64,000 bases of DNA from Strongylocentrotus droebachiensis (lineage: Eukaryota > Echinodermata > Echinoidea > Camarodonta > Strongylocentrotidae): positions 124,001 to 188,000 of the forward strand of contig JAVYIG010002378.1 of NCBI GenBank assembly GCA_035222895.1. The letters are read 5' to 3'. The translations under genes and the position numbers were made by a program. The stretch's first letter is position 1. Each line of letters opens with the position of its first letter. Positions 25,301-32,685 of this stretch are shown piece by piece. The notes under the pieces are model-generated. The model was not told where the DNA came from, searched no databases, and saw nothing but the letters and a program-made list of their open reading frames with translations.

Positions 25301-25567
25301 ATGATTATATAGTAATGGTAATTGATAACGATACAACTTTCCATACAACTGCAATTCATTCCAATGTTTTCTAATATACTTTCTCTGCATGTGATGTAAT
25401 CCATTTAACTTTACTTTAGGGAATATAAAAATCACATGATGTATAATATTTTCTTTTATTTTGGTCTTATGTTTACAGTCAGGAGAACATTAAAGAGTGG
25501 CCTGACGGACGCAGAGCGACAAGCTCTCGGTCTCTTACACGCCAAGCCCAACGAAGTCCATGTATGA
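587..25567 (+). CDS. FHOD: FHOD-family formin (FH1/FH2 domain protein), 5'-partial, 15 exons
   Basis: Formins of this family nucleate and elongate unbranched actin filaments, and FHOD members act on stress fibres and sarcomeres. The exons joined are 587-673, 2120-2218, 4065-4322, 4982-5170, 5751-6928, 11420-11578, 12267-12449, 13236-13355, 18563-18724, 19227-19342, 20220-20294, 20971-21163, 21598-21721, 23052-23207 and 25479-25567. All have AG/GT borders and matching phases, giving 1,061 residues to a TGA stop. Residues about 1-490 are a charged linker, 494-540 the FH1, about 545-940 the FH2 and about 985-1050 the DAD. Diagnostic FHOD strings are [71 protein letters not shown] and [12 protein letters not shown]. 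Vertebrate FHOD1 and FHOD3 are equally likely orthologues, so this is probably the single pre-duplication gene. The N-terminal GBD-FH3 half is outside the window. Confidence 0.95.
683..897. repeat. Intronic minisatellite, ~11-nt unit TGACCCCTGTA
   Basis: About 20 degenerate copies of a TGACCCCTGTA / TGACTCTTGTT pair form 22-24-nt dimers starting 10 bp after the donor of the exon at 587-673. Long minus-strand frames through it reflect the repeat and are not genes. Confidence 0.85.
1775..2095 (+). mobile_element. SINE (tRNA-like head, echinoderm/marine type body, ATC tail)
   Basis: A B-box-like GGTTTGAGTCCC near 1834 is followed by the body (CACTCTCTACCCAGGTGTAG, AAATGGGTTCCTGGTTGG, then CTTGAATGCTTTGAGCACCC). 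It ends in an AAGTGCATCTATTTAAG-like sequence and an (ATC)n tail about 25 bp before the next exon. The body and tail match a SINE layout common in sea urchins and other marine invertebrates. The A box is degenerate. Confidence 0.7.
2120..2218 (+). CDS. FHOD: FHOD exon 2 of the window (Ser/Thr-rich linker)
   Basis: The acceptor is a pyrimidine-rich tract ending in CACAG, and the donor is GTGAGT at 2219. The exon encodes 33 residues including [19 protein letters not shown] and KELKKPD. It enters with two bases and leaves in phase 1, which joins neatly to the next exon (T plus AT gives Tyr). The Ser/Thr/Arg mix suggests a phosphorylated disordered linker. The exon lies just after a SINE that ends in an ATC repeat. 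Confidence 0.75.
2330..4000. other. Intron with simple repeats
   Basis: No gene is seen. It holds a (TA)n near 2320-2342, a poly-C run at 2766-2779 inside a ~70-bp sequence that recurs at 31115-31180 (GGTAAAG-CCAGTTTTGGA-ACGCCCCC then AAAATGAAATGGAAG), and a (TA)n at 3502-3525. Confidence 0.6.
4065..4322 (+). CDS. FHOD: FHOD exon 3 of the window (Lys/Glu-rich linker)
   Basis: The acceptor is TTCCCTTTAG and the donor GTATGA at 4323. The exon encodes [20 protein letters not shown], then a Lys/Glu/Ala helix-prone stretch, then [20 protein letters not shown] and a basic [10 protein letters not shown] end. It enters with two bases and leaves with one. The composition is that of a charged, possibly single-helix linker. 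The assignment rests on phase, splice sites and composition, because the linker is poorly conserved between species. Confidence 0.85.
4982..5170 (+). CDS. FHOD: FHOD exon 4 of the window (Lys/Glu-rich linker)
   Basis: The exon opens after an AG at 4980-4981 and closes at GTATGT (5171). It reads [19 protein letters not shown], then repeated [17 protein letters not shown] segments ending EEIKKRTFI. It is entirely hydrophilic with no predicted fold. Phases in and out (2 bases, then 1) match exons 3 and 5. An in-frame ATG upstream of the acceptor lies in the intron and is not used. Confidence 0.85.
5751..6928 (+). CDS. FHOD: FHOD exon 5 of the window: charged linker, FHOD acidic motif, FH1, start of FH2
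   Basis: This single 1,178-bp exon encodes 392 residues. First come about 200 residues of Lys/Glu repeats. Then come [14 protein letters not shown] and the FHOD-type stretch [22 protein letters not shown]1 follows at about 6599-6735 with proline runs of 6, 5, 7 and 6 separated by short Gly/Ala/Leu spacers; this is where profilin-actin would bind. The exon ends with the first FH2 helix ([38 protein letters not shown]). The acceptor is CTCCTCGTAG and the donor GTATGT at 6929. The open frame continues about 130 bp into the intron without matching any FH2 sequence, so the splice site sets the end. Confidence 0.95.
8706..9113. mobile_element. MITE-like element with ~30-bp terminal inverted repeats
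   Basis: The left end ATAAGGTCTTTTCGATTG and the right end CAATCGAAAAGCCCTTAT are inverted copies, and the match continues inward with gaps (GTCGACGTGA against TCAACGTAAC). The interior has no coding potential. No clear target duplication is seen beyond TA/AT at the edges, so the superfamily is left open. Confidence 0.6.
9885..10080. repeat. T-rich tandem repeats
   Basis: Copies of a TTTATTTCTTTATTCATTT-type unit are followed by two exact copies of a 26-bp TTCATGTTTATTCACATG-GTTTA unit (10007-10058). Confidence 0.75.
11420..11578 (+). CDS. FHOD: FHOD exon 6 of the window (FH2)
   Basis: The exon encodes [40 protein letters not shown] and [13 protein letters not shown]. This is the FH2 lasso/linker region, where the formin consensus has [12 protein letters not shown]. 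The acceptor is a weak ATATATAG and the donor is GTGAGT at 11579. It is in phase 0 on both sides (53 codons). Its 3' end plus donor is repeated several times just downstream (see the separate repeat entry). Confidence 0.95.
11510..11996 (+). repeat. Tandem duplication of an exon end with its splice donor
   Basis: The last ~65 bp of FHOD exon 6 and ~90 bp of G-rich intron are repeated. The genuine copy ends at the donor at 11579. Copy 2 (11667-11735) retains the exon text but has lost one G, and has a GTGAGT at 11730. Copy 3 (about 11838-11890) is shorter, with GTGAGT at 11884. Copy 4 (from 11963) keeps only the GTCTATTAAACAA part. The spacers are poly-G/GGGA. Only copy 1 is in frame with exon 7, so the others are decoy donors. 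Confidence 0.9.
12267..12449 (+). CDS. FHOD: FHOD exon 7 of the window (FH2)
   Basis: The acceptor is TTCCTTCAG and the donor GTAAAT at 12450. The exon encodes 61 residues in phase 0: [40 protein letters not shown] and [21 protein letters not shown]. The PxxEE(x)xxIQEA and LGxAEQF motifs are typical of the FH2 knob region in FHOD proteins, where other formins have different residues. Confidence 0.96.
13060..13182 (-). mobile_element. tRNA-derived SINE head
   Basis: On the minus strand, GATGGCTCAGTGGTAGAGCG (A box) is followed ~35 bp later by GGGTTCAAAACC (B box). The anticodon stem does not pair well, so this is a tRNA-derived repeat and not a working tRNA gene. It lies in the intron before exon 8. 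Confidence 0.65.
13236..13355 (+). CDS. FHOD: FHOD exon 8 of the window (FH2)
   Basis: The exon encodes [40 protein letters not shown] in 40 codons, phase 0. [10 protein letters not shown] is the most conserved formin signature (GNxxN in the FH2 core). The acceptor is TTTGTAG and the donor GTAAGT at 13356. The following intron is the longest of the well-supported ones (5.2 kb) and is packed with mobile DNA. Confidence 0.96.
14053..14396. repeat. Copy F1 of an intronic tandem duplication (with internal MITE)
   Basis: This segment recurs at 16330-16706. Shared marks include GGTTTTACAGTATATTATTC, TTTGTTACTTTCAGAC and AAGTATAAAGTCCTGACATA. Both copies contain a ~105-bp element with inverted ends CAGGGCT / AGCCCTG flanked by TGTACA-type sequence. 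Confidence 0.85.
14209..14313. mobile_element. Small MITE, ends CAGGGCT...AGCCCTG (copy 1)
   Basis: The imperfect inverted ends ACAGGGCTTAACAC and GTGTCGAGCCCTGT bound ~105 bp with no coding potential. The flanks share GTACA. The second copy (about 16498-16627) has TGTACAT on both sides. CAGGG-type ends and a 7-8-bp duplication suggest a hAT-derived MITE. It predates the local duplication because both duplicates carry it. Confidence 0.6.
14434..16040. mobile_element. Foldback element with terminal hairpins and ~490-bp inverted arms
   Basis: The left edge is a perfect hairpin, ACCGGGTCCCGA ... TCGGGACCCGGT (14434-14471). The right edge is a second hairpin, CCGGGACCCGAC ... GTCGGGTCCCGG (16010-16040). 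Inside, 14727-15219 and 15282-15760 are inverted copies of one another with a ~60-bp loop. The copies share ATGCGCAGTGCACTTTGTTA and TTGGAGGAAGAATACAATAG. The small frames in each arm are mirror images and not genes. The element interrupts an older tandem duplication, so it is the younger event. Confidence 0.8.
16092..16329. repeat. Copy E1 of the intronic tandem duplication (palindromic)
   Basis: The copy starts with a palindrome of ~55-bp arms: ATTAGTGGAGATGCACTGCA ... TGACTTAACC ... TGCATATCACTAAT. It recurs at 16751-17005 with about 80% identity by eye. The order F1-[foldback]-E1-F2-E2 shows a duplicated ~650-bp F-E unit. Confidence 0.8.
16330..16706. repeat. Copy F2 of the intronic tandem duplication
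   Basis: Second copy of 14053-14396. It has an extra C-rich insertion near 16385-16410 and carries the second copy of the small CAGGGCT MITE. Confidence 0.85.
16751..17005. repeat. Copy E2 of the intronic tandem duplication
   Basis: Second copy of 16092-16329, including the palindrome and the AATATGAATATAAA-type tail. The rest of the intron up to 18562 is AT-rich without recognised features. Confidence 0.8.
18563..18724 (+). CDS. FHOD: FHOD exon 9 of the window (FH2)
   Basis: The exon encodes [40 protein letters not shown] and [14 protein letters not shown] in 54 codons, phase 0. The GFxLxxLxKxxxxKxxxxxxxLLH pattern belongs to the FH2 post domain, and [15 protein letters not shown] is the FHOD version. 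The acceptor is TTGATTCAG and the donor GTCAGT at 18725. Confidence 0.96.
18745..19035. repeat. SINE-tail fragment followed by degenerate (GAT/GGT)n
   Basis: (AAT)n is followed by ATTTAAGATTTATATAGCGC and TTAGCGCTTTACAAA, the reversed 3' end of a common marine SINE. A GATGGTGATGA-type microsatellite follows at 18900-19030. His-rich minus-strand frames here come from the repeat. Confidence 0.65.
19227..19342 (+). CDS. FHOD: FHOD exon 10 of the window (FH2)
   Basis: The acceptor is CTTCTTAAG and the donor GTGAGT at 19343. The exon leaves in phase 2 and encodes [20 protein letters not shown] and [24 protein letters not shown] and the CKxSWxHL pattern match vertebrate FHOD FH2 domains. This is a helical part of the FH2 post region. 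Confidence 0.95.
20220..20294 (+). CDS. FHOD: FHOD exon 11 of the window (FH2)
   Basis: This 75-bp exon completes a Lys codon and then encodes [20 protein letters not shown] and RVSN. Its FHOD match is the DCAxRIIxLKIVHRR helix. The acceptor is CTGTTTTCAG and the donor GTAAGC at 20295. It leaves in phase 2, and its AG joins the A of the next exon to make Arg. Confidence 0.93.
20971..21163 (+). CDS. FHOD: FHOD exon 12 of the window (FH2 C-terminal end and basic coiled tail)
   Basis: The exon encodes [40 protein letters not shown], then [20 protein letters not shown] and [21 protein letters not shown] and [14 protein letters not shown] are hallmark FHOD sequences marking the end of FH2 and the basic segment that follows. 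The acceptor is GTGTCATCAG and the donor GTGAGT at 21164. Confidence 0.96.
21598..21721 (+). CDS. FHOD: FHOD exon 13 of the window (linker between FH2 and DAD)
   Basis: The exon encodes [40 protein letters not shown] and M, ending in phase 1. It corresponds to the variable linker between FH2 and DAD in FHOD proteins (AED..LK..L and R.RARPS resemble the vertebrate tail). The acceptor is AAAACAG and the donor GTGAGT at 21722. An ~85-bp repeat starts immediately after the exon in the intron. Confidence 0.9.
21735..21995. repeat. Three tandem ~85-bp copies of an intronic repeat
   Basis: CCTGCCTATAAAGACCAC recurs near 21748, 21838 and 21928 with AACAAAGTTT..ATTGAAACCTGTACT between. The last copy is followed by an inverted piece (GTGGTCTTTACATACAGGTT). 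This resembles the ends of widespread marine DNA-transposon derivatives. Confidence 0.65.
23052..23207 (+). CDS. FHOD: FHOD exon 14 of the window (DAD, first part)
   Basis: The exon encodes [40 protein letters not shown] and [12 protein letters not shown]. The amphipathic segment [14 protein letters not shown] is the autoinhibitory DAD helix, which binds the N-terminal FH3/DID. The basic tail ERKRxRxxNRKS precedes the ROCK-regulated sites. The acceptor is CCTCTATAG and the donor GTAAGT at 23208. It leaves in phase 1. Confidence 0.95.
24421..24535. repeat. 29-bp tandem repeat (about four copies)
   Basis: CATATGAATATGTATAT-CTAATGTATGTG repeats with a 29-bp period (register points at 24448, 24477 and 24506) in the last intron of the formin gene. 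Confidence 0.85.
25479..25567 (+). CDS. FHOD: FHOD last coding exon of the window (DAD end and stop)
   Basis: The exon completes a Leu codon and encodes [20 protein letters not shown] and AKPNEVHV before TGA at 25565-25567. RRTLKSGL is the conserved end of the FHOD DAD; the Thr is a known ROCK target in human FHOD1/3. The acceptor is GTTTACAG. Fusing exons 14 and 15 gives [13 protein letters not shown], which confirms the splice. Confidence 0.96.
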
Positions 25568-27420
25568 TGACCAACTGCCTTTCTTCCTATGCTAAGGACT
25601 GCTATAAACCCCTTCTAGCCACTGCTGGTAGAATGTGATCGTTGCATCAACCATCCCGGGGAACATCTCCCAATGGTGATATGAGAATGCTGATTGAAAG
25701 GTTGAGAACCAAAGCTCTTTGAATAGAGACAGAGTATCAGGGTTGTGATGTACACGTGTGTCAGGGTTCACTTACACATGATTCTAACAGAAATTCTCAT
25801 CTTGTCTGTTTGTAGGTAGAAGGGTGTTAACTCCCTTACTGTAACATGGCGTTAATGCCGTTCTGGCTCCAAGCAGACGATCCCATGTCTATAAATCTCA
25901 CAAGCAGGTCGGAGAGGGCTTGATATACGCAAAATGATATTCTCTGTAGCTCAGCAGATTCAAGACTTGCCTGACTGAGCTTTCGGCTTGGGTTTTAGAT
26001 ACAGTTATATCATGAGAAGCATATCATGCATCTAATTAATTTTACTTCTGATCTGCCATTTTACAAACTTGACTCACACTATGAATGTTTAGATTATACC
26101 ATTTATTACTGATCAGTGTCAAGTTTTAACAAGATCTCCTGCTTCACTGTCCGTTACAGGGCTTTTCCCCTCCTATGGATTTTACTTCTTTCAAAAGAAT
26201 TCATGGTGACAAATTTCAATATATTCAACAATCATGTTTTCATAATGGGTTATTTTTATTCTGAATCTAATCTTGCTCTGTTTAAAGAACAAATAATGTG
26301 GCCTTAGAAGAAATCTCTATCAGTATTTTTTTTTTTCCTGAGGATCAGATCGTATGAATGATTTAAAGCTATGATGCTATGTGGTAGGAAGGGCGAAATG
26401 AGATGTAGTGGCATTATAGATACTGAAATTTTGTTATGCAATTATATGATTTGATGAAAAGAATGTGGGTTGTATTGCTTTGTTTGTCATCACTTTGATA
26501 TATGCTGAGAAAGCACAAAACATACTGATCAAATTGAGATTTATGGAAGGAAAATTGTGAGTCTGGAACTTGAGCTTTCTTCTTATTTATGTCTTAATAC
26601 TGTGATGCGTTTCATTATTTTTTATTTCACAAAGAGTTCTATTTGAAAATGGGTAATAGAGGTGGTACGATGTGTAGTGTGCAATTTGATGTTAACCTTG
26701 TTCAATTTAGTGTGTGTCTATTTCATTTGAAATTACAAATCAATATTTTGTACATTTAAAAATATATCAGTCATCTTCTCTTCCATTTAATACCTCTGTG
26801 CCATGCTCGAAAGAATTATGCTTATTAAGCAAGAAAGTGACATTAAGTAACTAGTACCAATTTGTTCTTGCTCTTAGATTAAAGGTTTGAAAATCATGAT
26901 TTATATCATTAATGATAGAATTATATTGTTATCATAGATGCGACATGATTAAAAGTTTTCTGAAATTTAAAACAAAAAATTCTTGAAATCATGTAATAAT
27001 CAGCCAGTAGATAAAATTGTATTCACAGGGTTTTGTTTCTTAAAAAGAACAAAAAAGGACAAAAACAATTTGCAGTTGATATCTGCCATGGATAAATAGT
27101 TTTTATAAGTCTAATGATGACTAATATATATGAAGACCCACCTAGGGCATATAGGAAGTTGTACGCTAGGTAGTTTGATTATTATCTTATCTGGAATTCA
27201 ATTTCAAATCTATCCATAATTAAAAAAGTACAAACAGTAAAAATATAATGAATACAAATTGTGAAATGTAAGAAACTGAAGAAAAAAAATGATAATGTAA
27301 GAAATGTTCGATACTATTGTAATAAATATGTTGATAAAATATTCTTATTTCTATGCAAGAAAATTATTGAAAATTGTCTGGAGTTTGTTCTGTCGTTATT
27401 CATTTTCAAAAATAAATTCA
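25568..27420 (+). other. Probable 3' UTR of the formin gene
   Basis: AT-rich sequence without a credible reading frame follows the stop codon. AATAAA occurs at 27321 and 27411, and either could be the poly(A) signal. No transposon end was recognised here, unlike most of the window. The length is a guess from the signal positions. Confidence 0.35.
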
Positions 27421-29800
27421 ACATATTCAAAAGCATGGGTTGTACATTTTCTACATCGAAATGAATTTATGATGTGATTGTAAAGTGATTTCTTTTGTAA
27501 TGTAAATTATTGTACTTACGATATTTTATCCCATCTTTGGATTGGTAAGATGGGTTTTACATAGCATCTGCTGAAAACCAGAATGGCCTTCTGGGTCTCA
27601 CCAAACCATATATCTATGTCTTCTGTGAATGTTGAAAGGTTGTAGAGTTTATTGGGAGTTCACATTTTGTATCAGAGTGTTGTTGATACCATGACATTTG
27701 TTTCTAAAAAATCAGGATATTTTATACATTTGTGGTATATATTTTGTTTACATGTATGGAGCTTGCCCCCGTACATATATTACAGGTGATAATTAGTTTC
27801 ATTTTGTCCATGCATGGCACATAAATTTTTTGTTTTACGTAGTCTATATCAGATGATATTTTTTGTTTTGCATTCCATTTCATTGTTCTGTGCATCTGAA
27901 ACATGTAGTTTGATTTAAAGTCACCCATTAGAAAGTTGTTACTGGAGAGCATACCAATTTCACACCATGAAAAATTGAAATTCACATACAATTGGATACT
28001 TTTGTTGTGATAGTATTCAAATGACCTGTCTACTTTAGACTAGAGCATCTTTTATTACAAGCACTGTACTTGATTAATTCTGCTAAGTTTAATTATCTGC
28101 AAACCCCAGCAATTTAGTGAACACTTTCAAAGTCATTGCATGGCTGTGACTTTTTGAATGGATAGTTTATGTGTAATGTTGCTTCCTTTCGTGGTGATGC
28201 TCAATAGACTTGCCCTACTAAAAAAAGCTGTGTACCATCTCCAGTATGTTAAGCTGTTTTTAGATAGTAGCTAGAAATATTCTATTTATTTATTCTTCAT
28301 GTGCATGTACAATTTCTTTCTTAGAGTACCATTATGTGTAGATTGTGTGCAATTTTGATGTGCAAAACCATGTGCCTGCATAATTTGAGTCCATATTTCA
28401 TATGAAACTTTATATAGGGTTTAAATGATCTTTTGCTAGTCCCTGGGGGGGGGGGGGGTTGAATCTGAGATTTCTTTCTCTTGAAGGTTGTTATCTCATA
28501 GATGATCATACATGTCATATTCACAATCATTTTGCAAACATGTAGAAGAAGATGTCACATTTTAGAGAAAAAAATGAATAAAAAAACATGTGCTTCCATG
28601 ATTTTTGTCTTCTTTGAAATATGACTCGATTTGCATTCATTTTCTAGAGTATTGAGAGAGTTTTTGTGGGAAAGAAAAATTACCAGGAAATAAATTGAAG
28701 AAGGTACTGAGCAATAGGAGGAGGGGGGGGGGTGGACTCGTTGGAGGGAGAGGGATAAACAGATAAAGAGGGACAAGTAGAGAGGGGGACTATAAGAGGT
28801 ACAGAGAAAGAGCGACTGTCGGGGAGAGAGGGGTATGATTTAGATGACTAATTGTGTAGAGAGGACATACTGTCTCGGAAAGGCAGACACAGGAGTAAGC
28901 AGGGAAAGACCAGAAAAGTTAAGGAGTAGGAAAATGAAAAGCGAAAGAGAGGAAGAGAAAGGCCAAGCGCTCACTGAATACGAATGTTTTCATTTAGAAC
29001 GAGGAACAGATCTATACTATTCTCAATAAATATAGATTTAAATTCTAAATTTTGTTGATATATCTTCTTTGATTTATTCAAAATGCCGGGCGAGGGGGGA
29101 GTCTGGGCTGAACATCGTTAAACATCCACGTGGGCACGTAATCATAGTAAGTCTCTACAGTGGATGACCGTGTCTACATAGTGACTCGGCTCGGGGTTGA
29201 ATCCTCAAGCCGAGTCACCGTGTAAACACGTTAAATTTCACATGAATTTAAGGAACATCCGTGATCATCCCCTTTTTTGGATCTACTGTTGCAACACAGG
29301 TATTTATTATGTCCTTCTAGATATTTCAAAATCCATTCAAGTGATTTAGAAGCTTTCAGAAACAATTCAAAAACCGAATAATTTCCGTTTCTGGACCGAA
29401 GTGGAGTCTCTACCAATGACTGCTGCACATCACAAAGCTCGTATTTACTCAACTTGACTGTTAATGATCTCTACTTTTCAAAGACGACTAGTTGGGCGAT
29501 GAATAATGTTAGTTCTTATTTGACAAAGGAAGAAGAAGATGGTAGATGTTGTTGAAGAAGATGGTGCTGATGAAGAAAAAATGAAGGGAACTGGGAAGAA
29601 GTACCATGCAGAAAAGAAGAAGAAAAGTAGTTGCGAATCGTAGGAGAAAGGTGAAGAAGACTAGAACTACAATCGGATTAGAACGATATTCATGCATTGA
29701 CGCCCGTCTTTTTACATGACAGACGAAAGAGCGACTATCCAAGGAATTTGTTAGAAGTCTGTAGCATCTAGGATAGCGGAGTTATAGGTAGGCCGAAAGA
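27421..29800. other. Intergenic sequence downstream of the formin gene
   Basis: No gene is supported. It holds a G13 run near 28446, a GGA-rich purine stretch at 28715-28990, and a hairpin at 29177-29230 in which GTGACTCGGCT pairs with AGCCGAGTCAC. Small frames here have no family match. Confidence 0.5.
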
Positions 29801-29831
29801 AAGGCTTCAATAACAACAACAAAAAACAACA

Positions 29832-30006
29832 GAAAATGCAATAAATTTTCAATAATTTATTGCATTTTACCCCGGTCCCCAACATAAAAAAATCCTCTGT
29901 GCCGTGCCCATGTCTTGAGCCATAATGCATGGCCATTCAGAGGATTTTTTAATGTGGGGAACCGGGGTAAAATGCAATAAATTATTGAAAATTTATTGCA
30001 TTTTCT
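29832..30006. repeat. Near-perfect palindrome, ~66-bp arms (foldback MITE)
   Basis: GAAAATGCAATAAATTTTCA...ATCCTCT on the left mirrors AGAGGAT...ATTTATTGCATTTTC on the right around a ~40-bp loop. The arms contain their own palindrome (AATTTTCAATAATTTATTG) and the shared core ACCCCGGTCCCC / GGGGAACCGGGGT. Confidence 0.85.
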
Positions 30007-30054
30007 TTCTTTTTTTAAATTTATGGAAACTGCCCCCTACCCTAGCTCCCGCTG

Positions 30055-30200
30055 CGTAGAGTCATGGTTCAGTGACAAAGCAATGGCCTCGTAACTGTGA
30101 GGCCCCAGGATCAAAACCGTGTCGATGTGCTATATTAATGCCCTTTTGTGGGGCATTAATCCTCATTACTGTCATTTATGACTTAAGGGCATAGGTCCCC
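30055..30200 (+). mobile_element. tRNA-derived SINE head (degenerate)
   Basis: TCATGGTTCAGTGACAAAGC (A-box-like) is followed by GGCCTCGTAACTGTGAGGCC and CAGGATCAAAACCGTG (B-box-like), then a non-tRNA body. It is too degenerate to be a tRNA gene. Confidence 0.5.
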
Positions 30201-31011
30201 TATTTGAAGCATACACATGCTTTAGCAGTCACGCAAAACACACATTGCCAAATTATTATTCAATAAAATCTGAGAATGTTTACTATTATCTAGATCTATT
30301 ATTTATTTTTTTTTTTTTTTTTAATTCCATAAATTGGGTAAAACTAAAATATTCCAACTATATGAGCGACAGTGTAGTTAAATACTTACTTAAAGCATGG
30401 ACCTATTACGGACGGACATTCAACGTGATTCTTTCTTTGATTCCAATGATAGTCGCCGCCTTCTGATTATGTGCATCTTAATGAGAACATTCAGCTGTTT
30501 TAACAATAACGACTGCGTAAGCATTTTTGCTCATTGACAAAGGAGCAGTTTCCCTCTCTTGGGTTTTGTTTGGATGGTGTGCTCTGTAAGAGTGTGTCTT
30601 AAATGAAAGCATCCCCAATGGGGAGCAGCAAAGTTGAAAAGCAGACGATTTTGGTGATATGAAATGTATTATTCCTGATTCGCACACTTTCGCACACACC
30701 CATGACCTTATAGAAGGCCATGATCTTTATAAGCCCTGTGCGTTGTAACTCTGGAATATTATGAGGAAATAGGGGGAAACGGGATTTTAAATCACAACCA
30801 ATCCAATTATAAACTCTATCTAGTATATCAACATGTTTATCAAAATAAAATACAGTACACGAAACAACAATTTCTGATTATAAGCCAGAACTGCACATCG
30901 ACTTTCCATGATTTAGGCGAGTAATTATCTTCTGCACATGACTTGTACATGTGTAAAATCACTATCTTGATTTTGTCCCGGCTTTTTGGCGGTGACCATC
31001 ATGAGATCAAA

Positions 31012-31310
31012 GCGAAGAAACTTGTACGGAATGTTATTGAGACGACATTGACGGAGACAATCACAATGAATTCGTTAAGAAAACGATGAATGTCCTTCCG
31101 TAATAGGTCCATGCTTAAAGGTAAAGACCAGTTTTTTGGAACGCCCCCCTCTCTAAAAATGAAATGGAAGCTCTTATTACCAATCACCAGTTAATACCTC
31201 AGTGCAGTTAATCATGGACCTATTACGGATGGACATTCATCGTTTTCTTAACGAATTCATTGTGATTGTCTCCGTCAATGTCATCTCAATAACATTCCGT
31301 ACATGTTTCG
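31012..31310. repeat. Inverted repeat, ~98-bp arms
   Basis: The left arm 31015-31113 and right arm 31212-31308 are inverted copies sharing GACGGAGACAATCACAATGA, AATTCGTTAAGAAAACGATG and TAGGTCCATG. The loop (31114-31211) carries the poly-C sequence also seen at 2727-2800. Part of the arm end (ATGGACCTATTACGG) recurs at 30398. Confidence 0.85.
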
Positions 31311-31554
31311 TGTTACAATAATATTGTCCCGATCTCCCCTAGCTACTAGAGTGCCGTTTATTGTTATCAATAGCATGGTCGAGACGATGTACAAATAATA
31401 ATGATAATGCAAGTTTGTCAAGTCATGTGAATGTCAACTTCTATCTCACTCAGCTTAATTCCTTAATAGCAATTGAAACTTCTCCCAGGAAGCCTAACAT
31501 TTGTTTTTCTCGGTCCCATTCAAATAGCTGTAAAGGCGGTGAAAAATGATAATA

Positions 31555-32637
31555 ACTAGACATGTAATACTTGTTTAGAACAAGTATAGGTGGGCTGGTC
31601 TAACTAAAATTTGAGACAAAATAGAGCAAAAATAAGCGAGATACTGCCAAAAAACAATGTCATGTATAGATTAACGATGTGAACGAAATTCACCTTCCAT
31701 AGGCATAACACGCAACTTAAGAAATTTCTGATATGTGCCCTTTAATCGTAATTTTCACTATGATGACGTCATAAAAAATGGTGATTACTGAGCTTGTAGA
31801 GAATTGTCTCAGCTACAACATATCGAAATTTTGAAGAAAATCGATCAATATTTACAGAGATACAATCAATTTTACATAAATATGCTGACGTCATAATATG
31901 CAAATTCGTATTTTGTGTAATGATATCACGATACACTTAATGGCCAAATGAGACATAAAATCATATCTCCGACTCATACTCTATCCAAATATGAAAAAAT
32001 AATTGGGGTCCAGGTGCATCCCAAAGACCTATAATGGATTATGTATAGGCATGTTTTTGCCCATATATGCTATGTATTATAAGAGCTCGCGCGCACGGAC
32101 ATTTATCTTGAATAGACGCTCATCTTGTTCTCAATGGTCATAAAGAGATAAACATGGTATCATATTGTTTGAAAAAATATGGGAAATATCATGAAAGAAA
32201 AAAAAATGGCGATTCTTTGTTTTGTAATGGTGTTACGCGCGAAAACGCGCGCACATGCGCGTGTGCGCGATTTTTTATAAAATGCTTACAACGGCCTAAA
32301 ACGTATGCAAAATAAATTTAAGACGATTTTGAGCATTTTGAATTTTTTCGCGGACGTACGCATGCGCGCGTTTTTTGACCTGAAATTGACCGGACGGATA
32401 TTGACCTTGATCATGATAAATATGAATGAGAAATGACTTTCCGTTATGAAGATATGGTCATGAGTTTAGTTTTCAGAAAATTTCACAAAATGGAACCTTG
32501 ATGACGTCATCAGTCAAGGTCAAGGTTGAAAACCTTTCTGTGTTTTGTCCATATGCCCAAATATAAAAGCATTTGATTGAACCATTTCAAAATTATCTTG
32601 CTAACAAAAAAGTGGGTCGAAATACAGCCCACCTGAT
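31555..32637 (-). mobile_element. Helentron/Helitron2-like non-autonomous element, family B copy 1
   Basis: Read on the minus strand, the right end is a hairpin (TACTTGT / ACAAGTA) followed by CTAGTT, and the left end is a hairpin AGGTGGGCTG...CAGNCCACCT. The interior is non-coding. It has TGACGTCA sites, CpG-rich alternating CGCGCG blocks and TCAAGGTCAAGG. It has the same plan as family A further right, and part of its sequence is found in reverse orientation at 53216-53451 and 60436-60830. The superfamily is assigned from end structure only, because no Rep/helicase gene is present. Confidence 0.65.
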
Positions 32638-32685
32638 AAAGGCAATTTTAACAAAATGATAAGGTGATCTGTAATATATACAGCC

